Source of the DNA: Membranipora membranacea
Lineage: Eukaryota > Bryozoa > Gymnolaemata > Cheilostomatida > Membraniporidae
Assembly: GCA_914767715.1 (NCBI GenBank)
Contig: OU612069.1
Coordinates: 20,705,387-20,769,386 of the forward strand
Direction: 5' to 3'
Length of the DNA: 64,000 nt
Part shown: positions 32,102 to 43,892 of the stretch, piece by piece
How the letters are laid out: each line of letters starts with the position of its first letter
Numbering within the stretch: the stretch's first letter is position 1
Translations under genes and position numbers: made by a program
The notes under the pieces: model-generated
Told to the model about the DNA's origin: nothing
Seen by the model: the letters and a program-made list of their open reading frames with translations, nothing else
Databases searched by the model: none

Positions 32102-32255
32102 AGATAGAGTCGGCGTACTCGTTACTTTCCCCCTCAGATAGAGTCGGCGTACTCGGTATATTCCAAGGCAAGATAGAGTCGGCATACTTGTTTCATTTCC
32201 ACTAAGATAGAGTCGGCGTACTCGTTTTAGAGAGATGGCGTACTCAGTATAGATA
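32102..32255. repeat. 34-bp array with conserved 22-bp core upstream of copy 2
   Basis: AGATAGAGTCGGCGTACTCG recurs at 32102, 32136, 32171 (two changes) and 32205, with a partial unit near 32232. The first 20-22 bp of each unit are nearly invariant and contain the dyad GAGT-CGGCGT-ACTC, while the remaining 12 bp vary. The array lies about 400-560 bp before the start codon of gene copy 2 and next to a gypsy protease fragment. Confidence 0.85.
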
Positions 32256-32306
32256 GGGAATGGGTGTGGTTGCACTGGCGGGTATCGCCGCCTTAGGGAA
32301 ACCCCC

Positions 32307-32522
32307 TCAAAATTCTCTACAATAGGGGGCAGCAGTGGGATCTGCTGGGGACATGCGCAGTCTGACAAAACAGATACATGGCAATTTATGTTCAAGGCAG
32401 GGGAGGGCGCTTGTTGTCCTCTCTTGCTTTGACACTATTTCGCCCACAGATGTTATGAATTGTAGACCTGACAAAGCTGGTTTGCCTATTAACGGAGTGA
32501 CAAAGTCTTCTATCACATACAC
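32307..32522 (-). mobile_element. Gypsy protease fragment next to gene copy 2
   Basis: The minus-strand frame includes HVYVIEDFVTPLIGKPALSG, matching the flap-to-end part of gypsy proteases (compare GELYVIDKV and GAPEIDALG in element 1). It is a short isolated piece and ends at the duplication border (32522/32523). It comes from a different gypsy lineage than the other two elements. Confidence 0.65.
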
Positions 32523-32841
32523 ATGCTGAAAAGGAATAGCAATAACAGAACTAAAAGTTGGCCTCCCAACACTCAAAATACCTCACATTTTTCAAAAGTT
32601 CAGTGCATAAGAGAGCACAACTTGTTAAGTTTCACATTGGCTAGTAATCATCTGGGCAATGGCAGGCTATTTCCGACTGGCTCTCTTGATCCTGACAGCT
32701 TTCTTTCATGGCTCTTTGTAAGTAACATCGATAAGGGCACAGGTATCACTAAACCTTGCAACCTGCAAATAATGATATTCGTTGATTTATATCTAATCCA
32801 AGGCTTCTCAATTCCGTTTAATCCCTCTAAGCAGCAAAAGA

Positions 32842-32930
32842 GATGTTGTAGCGATGTTGTAGCGATGTCGTAGTGATGTAGTATCCATGTTGTAGCGATT
32901 TTGTAGCGATTTTGTAGCGATTTTGTTGCT
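32842..32930. repeat. 11-bp minisatellite in intron 1 of copy 2
   Basis: GATGTTGTAGC units as in copy 1 (15413-15490), with one additional GATTTTGTAGC unit. Useful as a length-variable marker between paralogues. Confidence 0.9.
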
Positions 32931-35900
32931 GTGTTTGCATATGCTTTGCCATATATCACTGGATCATCATTCTATGGCTCATTATGAGGAGAAACAAATA
33001 CTGATACTAGCAAACTTGATTTTTATCTCCCTAGGGCTCGCACGTGGCCAGACTTGACATTTTGGAACCTGAAACATGCCGAATGGGAATTGGCAACTAT
33101 TCTTGGTGTTCCTGGTCTTGATTTTGTTAACAACTTTATGTTTGTGAGTACCTATACTGATTATCTATGAGTAGCCATTGATTAGAACAGCCGATATCAT
33201 CTCCAGTTAAGTTTGGCTAGTAAAGGTTGGCTTACTGTACGCTAGAACTACATTTGGCTCACTTAAGTGGCGTATATATGATAATGAGGATAGCCTTCAA
33301 TTTAGCTAATATAAGCATGTCGAAAATATCGAAAGTTTCCTCTTGTTAATATTTAACCACTATTTGGAAATTCTGTGCCTACCATTACTGAATGATTAAT
33401 GAAATATGATGCTCCATCGGTCAGATATTCAAAATTTTTTATTTCCAGCCAGCTACATTTGATAGATATCAGATTATAGTTGGTATTGCTAAGGGACACG
33501 ACGATATCGGTGAAGGGTGCATTTCAATTTTCAGCTTGCGTAACAGGGATCATCAGGCGAAGAGTGAGTAAAGGAGTAAAGTAAAGTTAGAAAAAAGTTA
33601 CTTGAATCAAAACAAAGCATATTATTGTTTTTGGAGAATGGAAAGTGTAATTTAGACAACTGGAAATGGGTGGATAAAAGAATTATCTCCATTTTAGATC
33701 TCGCTGGTAACTGCAACAGGATATATGATCCAGGATTCACATATCGAAACGGAGTTGGATCACACGCACAATTGATGTATCCTGATCATGGGCAAATGAC
33801 CAAGGACAGCAAATATATTTTGTTTGTTGATGTTTTGACATGTGCACGAAGAATTGAAATGAGCACCTTACTAGTAGAAACCGTCATAGGTATATGTAAT
33901 ACATTCGCCAAATTGGTGCCCTTCTTGTTGGAGCAAAAGTTTCACAGGAATATTGTAAATAATTGCCTTGATAGTTTTGATAGTTTGGATTTGCTGCCTT
34001 TCAGTTTTCTGATAATTTTCTTACAACATTTCTTAAAAGTCTATTACTCAAATATTGATGACATCACTGCCAACAAAAAAATTTAATAAGTGAGTGATTT
34101 GGGAAGAAATTTTACCAATTGAAGGACAAAGTGAGCGATTATATGAGTGATGTGATCGTGATAATTTGCTTTGATAAAGCGTCTCTCATTAAAATAGAAA
34201 TAGAAATATTTCCCTCCTCCCTCTGGCATGACATTCCCATTTTTATTCAATAGGAAGATGTGGAGATGCATTACTTGACTTCAGTCCGGCACAAAAAGTG
34301 ATAGGGATGGTATTTTTGGATGAAAAAAAACTCTGGGTATTCTGTATGACATCCGTAAGTTTCCATAGTGATCAAATAATTAATCATTTGTACCTCACAA
34401 TGGTTAACTTGCCATTGATAAAAAGTATTTATGTGTTTAACTTGAGGTCTAATAACTCTCTCACTGCAGCAGTTTTGTCAGACATCAGTAACCTAAGAAA
34501 GCTATTGCAGTCCTAGTGAATAAGTTGAATAACTGTAAGCATGAATGATGACTGCATAACAAAACATACCTTAACACACTGTTTCTTGATTATGAAAAGG
34601 AGGGAGATCAACAAAAATGTAAAATCAAACATTTTACTCTTGGCATTATTTCAGCAGATTATTCCAAATAGTTTGTCTGACTGCGGGGCAAGCATAAGGC
34701 GAAAAATGTAATTGGGAAAGAATGGTTTTATAATATTAGTGTTGATGTTATGTTTACCTCAGTTAATTTAAGTCGATGATCTATGATCTGTTTCTGTGTG
34801 GATAAATTGTCATTTTAGATCATTTTCTAGAGAATAAATCTTGCACAATTGTAAGCGAGATCATTCTAACCACTTCAAATTCACCGAACTATAGTATGAA
34901 CAATTTTTTTGGAATTGTAAATAAGGAGTTGCTTCCTTTCGTTTTTGCAAGGCCTACTTAGGCTTTTCTGCAAATGTATCAGTGATAATAATGCTTTTAT
35001 ATTTTGAAGGGGATTTACATCCATTCATGGTTTGGGAGCACGGCAAGGAAAGTAGCTGACCGTTCAATGATGAGTGCATTTCACGCTGAACATAATAGTG
35101 CTGGAACATTAACAAAGAGCGTCCACAATAACATGCTGGTTTATCAGAAAGTTCAATATGGTAAGAAAACAGTGCTCATCAGAAGAGGGCTGGAATAATC
35201 AATCTTGAAAACTCCCCGAATAGGAATTGAGCCCACATTTACTATGACACTAATTGCCTGACAGTGAATAGCAAGCGCGTTGACTGATTGCACCATCTCA
35301 CCATCACGAAAAAAAAGAATGGGTTGACGACACTTATATGCTTGCCCGCTATTCACTACTCAGAGTTCTCTCACCCCATAGCACCGACCCATGCCGCAGT
35401 CCACTCTGCGATCGCCACCCTATGCAACACAGTGTATGTGTTAATGTTGTTTCCTTACATGGCCCATTGCTGGTATTCTGGTAGTGAGTTGCTAATGAAA
35501 CATCATCCTCAAATTAAATTAAATATTATAATCATGAAGAAATCGCAGTCTGAACTTGCAGAGGTGTACAAATTTATGAATGCATATACCCTTTCATCTT
35601 ATGAGTAACTGTTGCTACATTTCATCAGAACTTGACAAAGTTTCCTCTCAATTTTTAAATCAAGACTTGCAACTTTGAGGGTTAACCGCAATGAATCAAA
35701 TGTTACAGTGGACAATTTGATAAAAAGACATTGTATTTATTGTTGTGGTGTTTTACAGGTGTGACTACCTATAACTTTGCAAACATCAGCCTCGAACATG
35801 GAGAGTGGACATCGTCAAAAACAGCGGGACTGACTAAACTATTCAGGTAGGTTGACAAGCTGCGCAAACCTGAAAAAACTCAATTGCCCTTTCTCCTAAG

Positions 35901-36779
35901 AAGATTACTGATCAACAATAATGGATAGCGATGGATTGTAGTAGAGCTAGACATATGTACAGGATCATAATATAATAGATTTTGGATTCAAAAAGATACA
36001 AGGTACAAGGATATGTATACACCCAAAGATGCTTGGGGCTGGACCTATCAAAATTGAAGGCTCTCCCTGTGGACCTCAAACCAAGGACACCTAAACAATT
36101 AAATAATAATTTTTATCCAATAATTGGAATAAACTGTCATAGCATCAAATCATATACTTCATCTTACTCTCAACAAGTTAATAGTTGAGCTTCATGCACC
36201 TGACAACCAAAATATTGATATTTGTAGCTGTAGACCTGGATTTGCTGACAATGCCGTTTATGCAATGACAGATGTTGTGATGTCAAGTGGAAATGGCCAT
36301 GTGTCCCAACATCCACATTATCCAGAACTTCTAATGGTCAGTGATTGGAACAAGCGGTCAATTTATTTGCTCAATACTGCCACAGGTAAATACAATTATT
36401 CCTATTCAAGCTATTTGTATTTGGCACTGAATTTTTACTTTTTGTGGATCATGGAGACACTTATCATGCTAATTGGATCCAATCACCAAAGGCTGCGTGA
36501 TGACGACTCTGAAGAAGGGAATTACTGACCAGTCGAGACTTTTAACTTACCTCCCTGTGGTCACCACTGGTAACTGGACCTACACCAAGCTAAAGTATGA
36601 GGATCTGAGGGACAGAAACCCTGACTACAAACCTAGACTGTGACAATCTGTGTTGGCATGATGAACAATTTACACCATGGTATAAAGATATAAATACTGG
36701 CAGGACGGCGGAAAGCTTAAAAGTTCCAGGAGTACATAGATTTAGAATTTGCAGCATACAAACAATGCTAGATCGAAAC

Positions 36780-37500
36780 AATGTCCTCCCTAACTCTCCA
36801 ATCTCGTTCCTTACCGTTCCTCTGTTGCCTTTCCTGTCTTTCTGCATCCCTGCGTTGCTCCCTCACTTGGTCCTCCTGTCTGTCCCTCTCTTCCCTGATC
36901 TCATCCAGCTGCCTTGTGTATCTATTGCTCTCTCCTGGCAGCCCTCATCTTCCTATTTTTCACTCTCTCTATTCGTTCCATCACATCCTCATAACTCTCG
37001 TTTGCATTCTCACGGTCATCTCCTGCTACTATCCTCCTATCCTCCTGGTCTACTAGAATCTCTAGCACCTCTTCTTGCCCGACCTCTTCTCTCTCTTGTT
37101 CCAGCCTCCTTCCTATCCTATCTCTCAAATCCCTCCTTCTCCTTCTACTCTCTAGCCAATCCATAATCACCCCTGTCCTCTCCTCTGCTAGCTCCTTGAT
37201 GGGTGTGCCTCATCAATTAATCGGTCGGAATTGAAGAAGGGCACACCGTTCCTAGCTCTCTGAATTCCTGATTGCCGGCGTCCCCTCTCCCTTTTATGCG
37301 TTCAAGCAACAAGTCAAATGGTGTTAAAATAATTCCCCATTGTCTTATAACCATCAACTTAACCAGGTACATTGGGCACAAGACCATCCCCGGCGTTGCC
37401 GGAACATGTTCCAGGCTGGTTTCATATATTGCTTTGAGCAGCCCCACAGCCATCGAATTGCCCCTCTCAAACATATTAGGGATTCTCGACACTTAGTTTC
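36780..37500 (-). pseudogene. Second copy of the gypsy extra ORF
   Basis: Frame 37492-37217 (MSRIPNMFERGNSMAVGLLK, ...ATPGMVL) is similar to about 39150-39010 (SGISDIFERGSSTAVEPLIA, ...VMPGVVL). Frame 37170-36922 (WLESRRRRRDLRDRIGRRLE) is similar to about 38830-38600 (WLENRRRRIDLRDRIARRPE). It is the later part of the same protein: end of the SGNH-like domain, middle region, then coiled coil. Confidence 0.7.
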
Positions 37501-37539
37501 ACTCCATCTTTATCCTCAATTTGACTGACATCTTTCTGA

Positions 37540-38070
37540 GTTTCTGAATTTTGGCTGGAAAATTTTGACCTAAATTAGTTAAAACTTGGGTTATTATCTG
37601 TTACAGTTATGACAACCAGGATCTGTAAGCTGGTAAGAATATCGATGGAAATGACAGTGCAAGACCAAAATGGTACAATAAATAGAAAATTTTTAGTTTC
37701 TGCATTATTGGGGTCGCATGTAATGAGGGGTCAGAAATGGCCCTAAAACTATTGCAAAAATCATTTTCAAGTTCCGAAGACACGAGGCCTAAAATCACAA
37801 AGTTTCACTAAAATGTCACTCCTCCAGTTAGTGCCATGCCTCCCCTATATGGTGAAACCAAAAACTAATCGGCTACCTGAAAAACAAGGAACAGAGGGCT
37901 CAATTTAAAAGGGGCACTTTTTGCCCCAAAATAAACTTCCAGAGGTCACTGCGACTCAACGTCAAATATTTGGGAGCTTTCAACTTTGAAAATAACTATA
38001 AGACATGATCACCAATACAATATTAAAAAGTTTTAAAAAGCGATATATCACGTTAACCTGTGTAACGCCG
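37540..38070. other. AT-rich segment between two retroelement pieces
   Basis: Non-repetitive, no coding similarity seen. It lies between the LTR-like repeat at 38080 and the second extra-ORF copy, so it may be older intron sequence or an unrecognised insertion. Confidence 0.35.
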
Positions 38071-38079
38071 CTCCTCCTT

Positions 38080-38290
38080 ATAGTGTATTGTACTCACCGG
38101 TTCAGTGGTCCTTTGGCTCTTTAGTCTGTCTAGCTCTGTTTCGTCTCTCCCTGTCTTGTCCTGTGCTCCTTGTGGTTCCTGCGCATCTCCCGTGCGCTGC
38201 CCGGAAGTCTCCCTTCCTCTATACTGCAGGTAGTCCCTATCTATAGCTCCTTTTCCTTGGTATATCTCTGACTTCACTACATCGCCCTTT
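38080..38290 (-). repeat. LTR-like segment, gypsy 2 (3' side, copy 2)
   Basis: About three-quarters identical by eye to 42474-42680 over 200 bp, in the same orientation, with the pol genes between them. Both share CAGTGGTCCTTTGG and TATAGTGTATTGTACT at the inner edge. Best read as the 3' LTR or its remnant. Confidence 0.5.
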
Positions 38291-38299
38291 CTCTATCCT

Positions 38300-39330
38300 T
38301 TCCTTCCTTTTTCCGCTATTGTTTCACTTCTTAAACTCCTTCTCTATCTCTATCATATTCTCCTTCCCTATCAATCTCTGATCCTCCACTATCCTATATT
38401 TAATACTCAAATGTTATCCCTCCGTACGTAGACATTTCTTCTGATGTCTGCGTACCTCATTGAGGCTTCCTCCTCTCTACCTCTCTTGTTTCCTCTCCGT
38501 CCTTCCACTCTTTCCACATCTCTCCTCCTCGTCCAACTGTCTTCTGTACCTATCCTCGGTCTCTCAACTCTCTCTCTAATCTTCCCTTGATCTCATCTTT
38601 CTTCTCTTTCCCGTTTCTCTCTCCTGGCAGCTCTCCTCTTCCTATTCTCCTCCCTCTCTATCCGTCCCATTGACTCCTCATAGCTCTCGTTAGCATTCTC
38701 CTCACCTATCCGCCCGATCTACTAGAATTTCTAGCGCCTCCTCTTGCCTGACTTCTCTGTCTTGTTCCGGCCTCCTTGCTATCCTGTCTCTCAAATCTAT
38801 CCTCCTCCTTCTATTCTCTAACCACTGTCATATCGACGCTGTCATTTCCACCGCTAGCTCCCTGCTAGGGTGTGCCTCATCTATCAGATGGTGTGAGTTG
38901 AAGAAGAACACACCGTTTCTAGCTCTTCCTATTATATTTTTTGTCCCTTCACCTTGCTTAGCATTCAGGTTGCAAATCTTGCGGTCAATCATTAGCACTA
39001 TTTCCCATTGCCATTGCACGATAACACTACCCCCGGCATCACCGAGGCATACTCTAGATTGCTCTCATAGATGGCAATGAGCGGCTCCACAGCCGTCGAG
39101 CTCCCCCTCTCGAAAATATCCGAGATCCCTGACACTGTGAGTTTTATTCCTTCCCTATTCTCTATATCTCCCTTTAGCCTGTGCAGCGTCGCCCCTCCTC
39201 TGCATACCTTCCTCGCTCCCTCTATTTCTATAAACTCAACAATGCTGTTCCCAATGATGTTGACTGTTCCATATTCTGTCTCTATCTCTCCATCTCTCCA
39301 TCACTTCATCTCTCCATCTCCCCATCTCCC
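38300..39330 (-). pseudogene. Gypsy 2 extra ORF: SGNH-like start and coiled coil
   Basis: After the integrase C-terminus the minus strand reads GTVNIIGNSIVEFIEIEGAR, CRGGATLHRLKGDIENREG, SGISDIFERG, then (39019-38828) GRARNGVFFFNSHHLIDEAH, then a charged coiled coil (RRRRIDLRDRIARRPEQDRE, then EALEILVDRADR). Several stops and frameshifts break it. It aligns with 9980-8870 in gypsy 1, so the ORF was inherited by both lineages and not captured once by chance. Confidence 0.6.
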
Positions 39331-39441
39331 CATTTCCCCATAGTCCGGGTCTTGTTTCCTTTTCCTCACGCTACAATACTCTCTCACACCGACTATTGAT
39401 TCCTTGCCTTGCCTATTCTCACCTGCTGGGGGCTCAGCCAC

Positions 39442-40474
39442 TTAGTTCATCCTATCCCTAGCTCCATCCTTACCCTCGGTCCTCAGTTTGCTCCCTTGTA
39501 GCTCTGCTTCTCTTGCCCTTTTTCTTAGTTGTGCCCTTGACTTTCTCAGTAGTTTGCCTTTGACTTCCACCCATGAGCTATCTGGCTCCTCTGCTCTATA
39601 CCGGATTGTCCCTGGTCTACTGGTATCTTTGTGATCCCTTTTACCCATACACTCTCACCTTTAGGCCAGGTCCTCCATTACTTTGACTCGGAGGCTTCTT
39701 TCGTAGTCCCTTTTCTGCCTTCCCTTCAGTTCCCTATCCTTCTCCGCAAAATCACACTTATTCCTCCCATCAGGATGGAACCTTCTTTCTCAGCCTTCTA
39801 CCCATCATCAGCTCATCCGGGCGGTAGAGGTTTTCTAGAGGCTTTGTTCTGTATGCTAGAAGCGCCTTCGATTTATCCTTTTCCTTTCTCCATACAGTTT
39901 TTATTGTCTACATTCCTCTTTCCGTCATACCATTACTCTGGTGATACTGTGGGCTGCTGGTATGGTGATCAATTGCAAATTCTTCGATCAGTGCCTTCCA
40001 TTCTCTAGATATATAGCAGGGACCATTATCTGACCTGATCACCTTTGGAGCCCTGTAGTGAGCAATTAAAGGATGAAACTTCCGCACCAGATGATCTCCT
40101 ATCTGGCTTCTCATCTCTGCCACTTCTATTGACCTCGTGAAATAGTCTGTAAACAATGCGTACCAATGGCCTTCAAATTTAAATAAGTCCATACCTATCA
40201 CTTCCCATGCTGTCTCAGGTAACTCGCTTGGTTTCAGTGTTGTGTGCTGCATTCTCTGAAACTTTATACAAGTGTTGCAATTCTCTTTGATCTCCCTGTT
40301 TATGGCCAGCCACCATACTGATTCTCTGGCGCGCCTGGTTGTCTTCACAATTCCCTGGTGTCTGCTATGTAACTTCATAAGGATTCCCGCTCTCAGCTCC
40401 AAAGGCATATATATCCATGAGTTCAACATCGCTAATCCTTCCACTATGCTCAAATTATTTACCTTCGCTCTCAC
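39442..40474 (-). pseudogene. Gypsy 2 integrase
   Basis: The 188-codon frame 40474-39908 has the zinc-binding H-H-C-C domain (LKLHSRHQGIVKT ... CNTCIKFQRM) and all three catalytic acidic positions of the core: Asp in WEVIGMDLFKFEG, Asp in VIRSDNGPCYIS, Glu in NGMTERGM. The C-terminal domain continues at 39648-39442 (DSSWVEVKGKLLRKSRAQLR) after a frame break. This is the best preserved enzyme piece in the window, although the element as a whole is dead. Confidence 0.85.
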
Positions 40475-40599
40475 TCTCCTCCCTTCTGCTGAGAGCCTTT
40501 CCGGCCAGTCTCCCCTTATTCCTCTAACAATATCTTACTGTCCGCGTCCGTCTCTCCTGCTTTCCCTACCACTTCCAGATTTACGTCTGATATGGCATT

Positions 40600-41934
40600 A
40601 ATGTATGTTCATGCATGCCTTTCAACTTTTTGTATCTTCACCCCTTCCTTCCCATCTGGGGGTCTTGGCAAAAGATCAGCTACAAACATTCTCTCGTCGG
40701 GGTATGAAAAATTCTGTACTTGTACCGCATTGATCTCATCTTGAATCTCTGAACCCTCAAAGGCAGATCCGATAAGTCCCTACTGCCCAACAGCGGGATT
40801 AAAGGCTTGTGGTCTGTCTCTTTCTCTGATGTTATCGCCAATGCCTCCTTCTCTATCTGGCCCTATCTACGCCTTGTTTCTGTCATCTTTCTTGAAGCGT
40901 ATACTACTGGCTGCCATTCCCCCAACTGATTCCCCTGCATTAATGCTGCCGCTAACGAATGGGCACCCGCATCTTCCGCAACTCTATGCCTCCTTCCATA
41001 GTCAAACAGAGCCAGTACTGGCTATTTAATGATTGCTTCCCTAACCTTATCGAAGCTCTCCTGCTGCCTATATGTCCATCACCAGTCATTCTTGTTCTGC
41101 ATTAGTTCATGCAACGGGACATCTAACTCCGAAAGCAACGGGCTGAATCTCCCAGGTTATTCACCATAGCAGGGAACCGTTTCAATGCCTTCAAATCCTG
41201 AGGCGCTGGCATCTCCTTGATGGCTCTCTCTTTTTCGGGGTCCACCTTTATGCCTTCACCACTCAGTAAATGGCCCAAAAGTTTAACCTTCTTCGCAGCA
41301 AAATCACATTTATCTTTATTCAAAGTTGGGCTTGAGCTCTCCAACTTATTCAACACCTCTTCCAACTTCTTCTTCTGCTTTGCTCTTCCATTGTGTCCCC
41401 CACTACCAAAATGTCATCCATCATACACACCATCCCCTTACTATCACCCAGAAATTTATACATTTGTCGTTGGAAAGATTCTGGGGCTGCAGATATTCCG
41501 AAGGGCATCTTGCAATATTGGTAACGACCGAAAGGCGTAATGAATGTCGTGTATTTTCTTGTTTAATTCTGACAAAATACTGAATAAGCATCAATCTTAC
41601 TGTAAAGCTTTCTCCCTTCTAGTGATGCTATTGTGTCCATGAGTCTGGGCAGTGGTAAATGTTATCTCTGGACACTCTTGTTCAACTGGGTCAAATCAAC
41701 GCACAACCTCACCTTGCCGTTCGACTTGGGCGCTTCTACCATGCCCAAGCACCATGTGGTCATGTATTCAACCTTCTCTATCACTCCTAATATTTCCATC
41801 TTCTGCAGCTCACACTTCGTAGCTTCTCTAAGTCCTACCAATACTCTTCTCAGAACACACAGGCACAATTGAACCGCATCGCCTTTAAAATTTATCCTTA
41901 ACTCATTCGGCAACACCCCTAGTTTACCAAACAA
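40600..41934 (-). pseudogene. Gypsy 2 reverse transcriptase and RNase H
   Basis: Frames 41934-41662 (EILGVIEKVEYMTTWCLGMV, SNGKVRLCVDLTQLNKSVQR), about 41560-41390 (PFGRYQYCKMPFGISAAPE, CMMDDILVVG), 41365-41123 (LNKDKCDFAAKKVKLLGHLL) and about 40900-40650 (degraded RNase H) are successive parts of one pol gene. Stops and frameshifts separate them. A 3-bp to 70-bp length difference from the copy-1 version (FKGDAVQ... at 41880) shows the two have changed independently. Confidence 0.85.
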
Positions 41935-42473
41935 TTTGGGGTTTTTACTTCGTACTTTGTCTATTACAACAAGGACCTCTACCCTTGACTATACCTCTAC
42001 ATGGGCCCCCTCTTTCTTGGAATCCACGATAATAACCTACACGGTCGATAGATAATTGTTCATTCTCTCGTATCACTTTACCCTGATCCTCCTCTACTCT
42101 ATATATCTCGGGTTCTATTGCTGTCGATATCTTAGGATATGATGCTGGCCAGCTCAAACCGCAAGCACACCGATTTCACCTTAACTGTGTCCAAATTCTT
42201 CACTCCCAGCAACTCCCCCCCCCTCCCCCCGGTATAGTTGCTGCTTTTATGCCCTGCTCCTATAACCAGGATCTAAAACAGTCTATTAAACCTATCACAA
42301 CCTTCCAATTCTGCCCCATGTTCCACTGTAAACTCGTCATTCACTACAAAACAAAACTATCACAACACTCCTGTGACGTCACAATCTTCTCTCTCTCTCT
42401 TTGTAAACTTGTCAACGACCACTATCACTTCCTATAAAACCACAGGTCTATCTCCCTTTTACTTCCGACAACG

Positions 42474-42680
42474 TATAGTGTATTGTACTAACCAGTTCAG
42501 TGGTCCTTTGGGCTCATAGGTCCTGCTGGCTCTATTAGGTTTCTCCCTATCTTGTCTAGTCCTCGTGGTTCTTGCACATCTCCCATGCGCAGCTCAGAAC
42601 TCTCCATTCCTCTCTACTGCAAGTAGTCTTTATCTATACCTCATTAACCTTGGTACCTATATTTTGGACTACATTCTTAA
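42474..42680 (-). repeat. LTR-like segment, gypsy 2 (5' side, copy 2)
   Basis: Counterpart of 38080-38290 and of 21979-22185. Its inner edge abuts a degraded primer-binding-like site; its outer edge lies only about 60 bp from the acceptor of exon 9 at 42742. Confidence 0.5.
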
Positions 42681-43397
42681 TCTTAGACTGTGGAGGAAGT
42701 TTTGTCTCTATTTACAGTTCAGTCACATTTCTTTTTTGCAGGTACCGCTACAAAATTTTGCAAGCACACTAGTTCAGGCTCTATAGTGACGGGACAGGAT
42801 GAACACAATTGTGCTTTCAGAACATTGAGGAGCACCATGTGGGTTGGTGGGGAAGCATTGGCTGCCCTTATCGTGGATAAATATGCATGGAGAATTCATG
42901 AAATGGTTTTCAGTATGTTCATTGTATTCAAAAGTATATACAGCAAATATTTATGATTGAAATTATGATAGCTTCATCCAACTAATAAGATGAACGTCAT
43001 TTTGTATCAGGCAGACAGTACAGAACAAATATTAGATTGTTCATGTTAGTGTATTTTTTTGTCATGTTTTGGTTTTGGTAGTCATAAGGAAACTATCTGT
43101 AATGCTCATTCATTCATAGTGGTTTGAATGCGAAGGGCAAGTTCTTGTTTACAAGTTTCATTCCCACATCTCAGTTGCATAAGTAAAGAAGAGCCAGGAT
43201 GTTTACTGTGTGTTCTCGAACCCTAAATACCGTTTAAAGATGTCCCTCTTCTACAAGCCAGTGGCAGGTAAGAGTTTTGGGTCAAGAATATATGTAAGCT
43301 TATTAGCCTCCTTGAATAGAACAAGCAGCTTCAATCACCAATAACCTGTTTGCATTCAGGCTAGCAGAGTCATTATAAAGTAGTTTTAAAGACTTCA

Positions 43398-43892
43398 GAA
43401 GGACCACAGCAATACATAGTCTGGCAGCTAGTTCTGCAGTAGTTACGCAATATTTTCACACTTAGAAAATTCAGAGCACTCCTGGGTAAAAATTATGTAT
43501 AGTGTTAGAAATTGTCCTCCCTTCTCATATATGAGGTATGAAGTATTTATGAAGCCTAGTGCTGAACCAGCCCAATAATCTATCACTTTTATCTACCTGA
43601 GAGAACCGTATAAATTCATAAATGAAGTTATCTACTGTTGTAAAATGTGTCCTGACAATGGAACAATAATTATTTTTGAACTTATGTGAAAAGAATGTTG
43701 ATTAAGTATTTTGAAGTAGTAGTTTATTAGGTTGGCACAGCACTAGGCTACATGAATACCTCAATGCTCTAAGATGAGAAGGTAGGACAATTTCTAACAC
43801 TGTACATAATTATTACCCTAAAGTGCTCTCAATTTCCTAAACGCTAAAACAATGCACAATGCATGCCAGACTATATATTGCTGTGGTCCTTC
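43398..43892. mobile_element. Foldback element in intron 10 of copy 2
   Basis: Orthologous to 22905-23408. Ends GAAGGACCACAGCAATACAT and its complement. The right arm has a small deletion near 43858, where the GCAGAACTAGCTGCC part is lost. Confidence 0.8.

Larger units (their letters stand above)
36735..42700 (-). mobile_element. Gypsy 2 retroelement complex in intron 8 of gene copy 2
   Basis: Fuller version of the element at 19837-22190. Minus-strand order from the right: LTR-like repeat (42474-42680), gag/RG-rich remnant (42157-41945), reverse transcriptase, RNase H, integrase (40474-39908), integrase C-terminus (39648-39442), extra SGNH-like plus coiled-coil ORF (about 39330-38300), second LTR-like repeat (38080-38290), and, beyond 500 bp of AT-rich DNA, a second copy of the extra ORF (37500-36780). 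The protease region between the gag remnant and reverse transcriptase appears deleted. The extra tail at 36780-37500 suggests a second, internally deleted insertion. In copy 1 everything from 36734 to 40342 is missing. Confidence 0.85.

Noticed and set aside
32102-32255. Minus-strand protein repeat (VRRLYLSG type) as a real repeat protein
   Set aside because: The frame exists only because the 34-bp array lacks stops in one frame. Units are not multiples of three in constant spacing and it joins a broken gypsy fragment.
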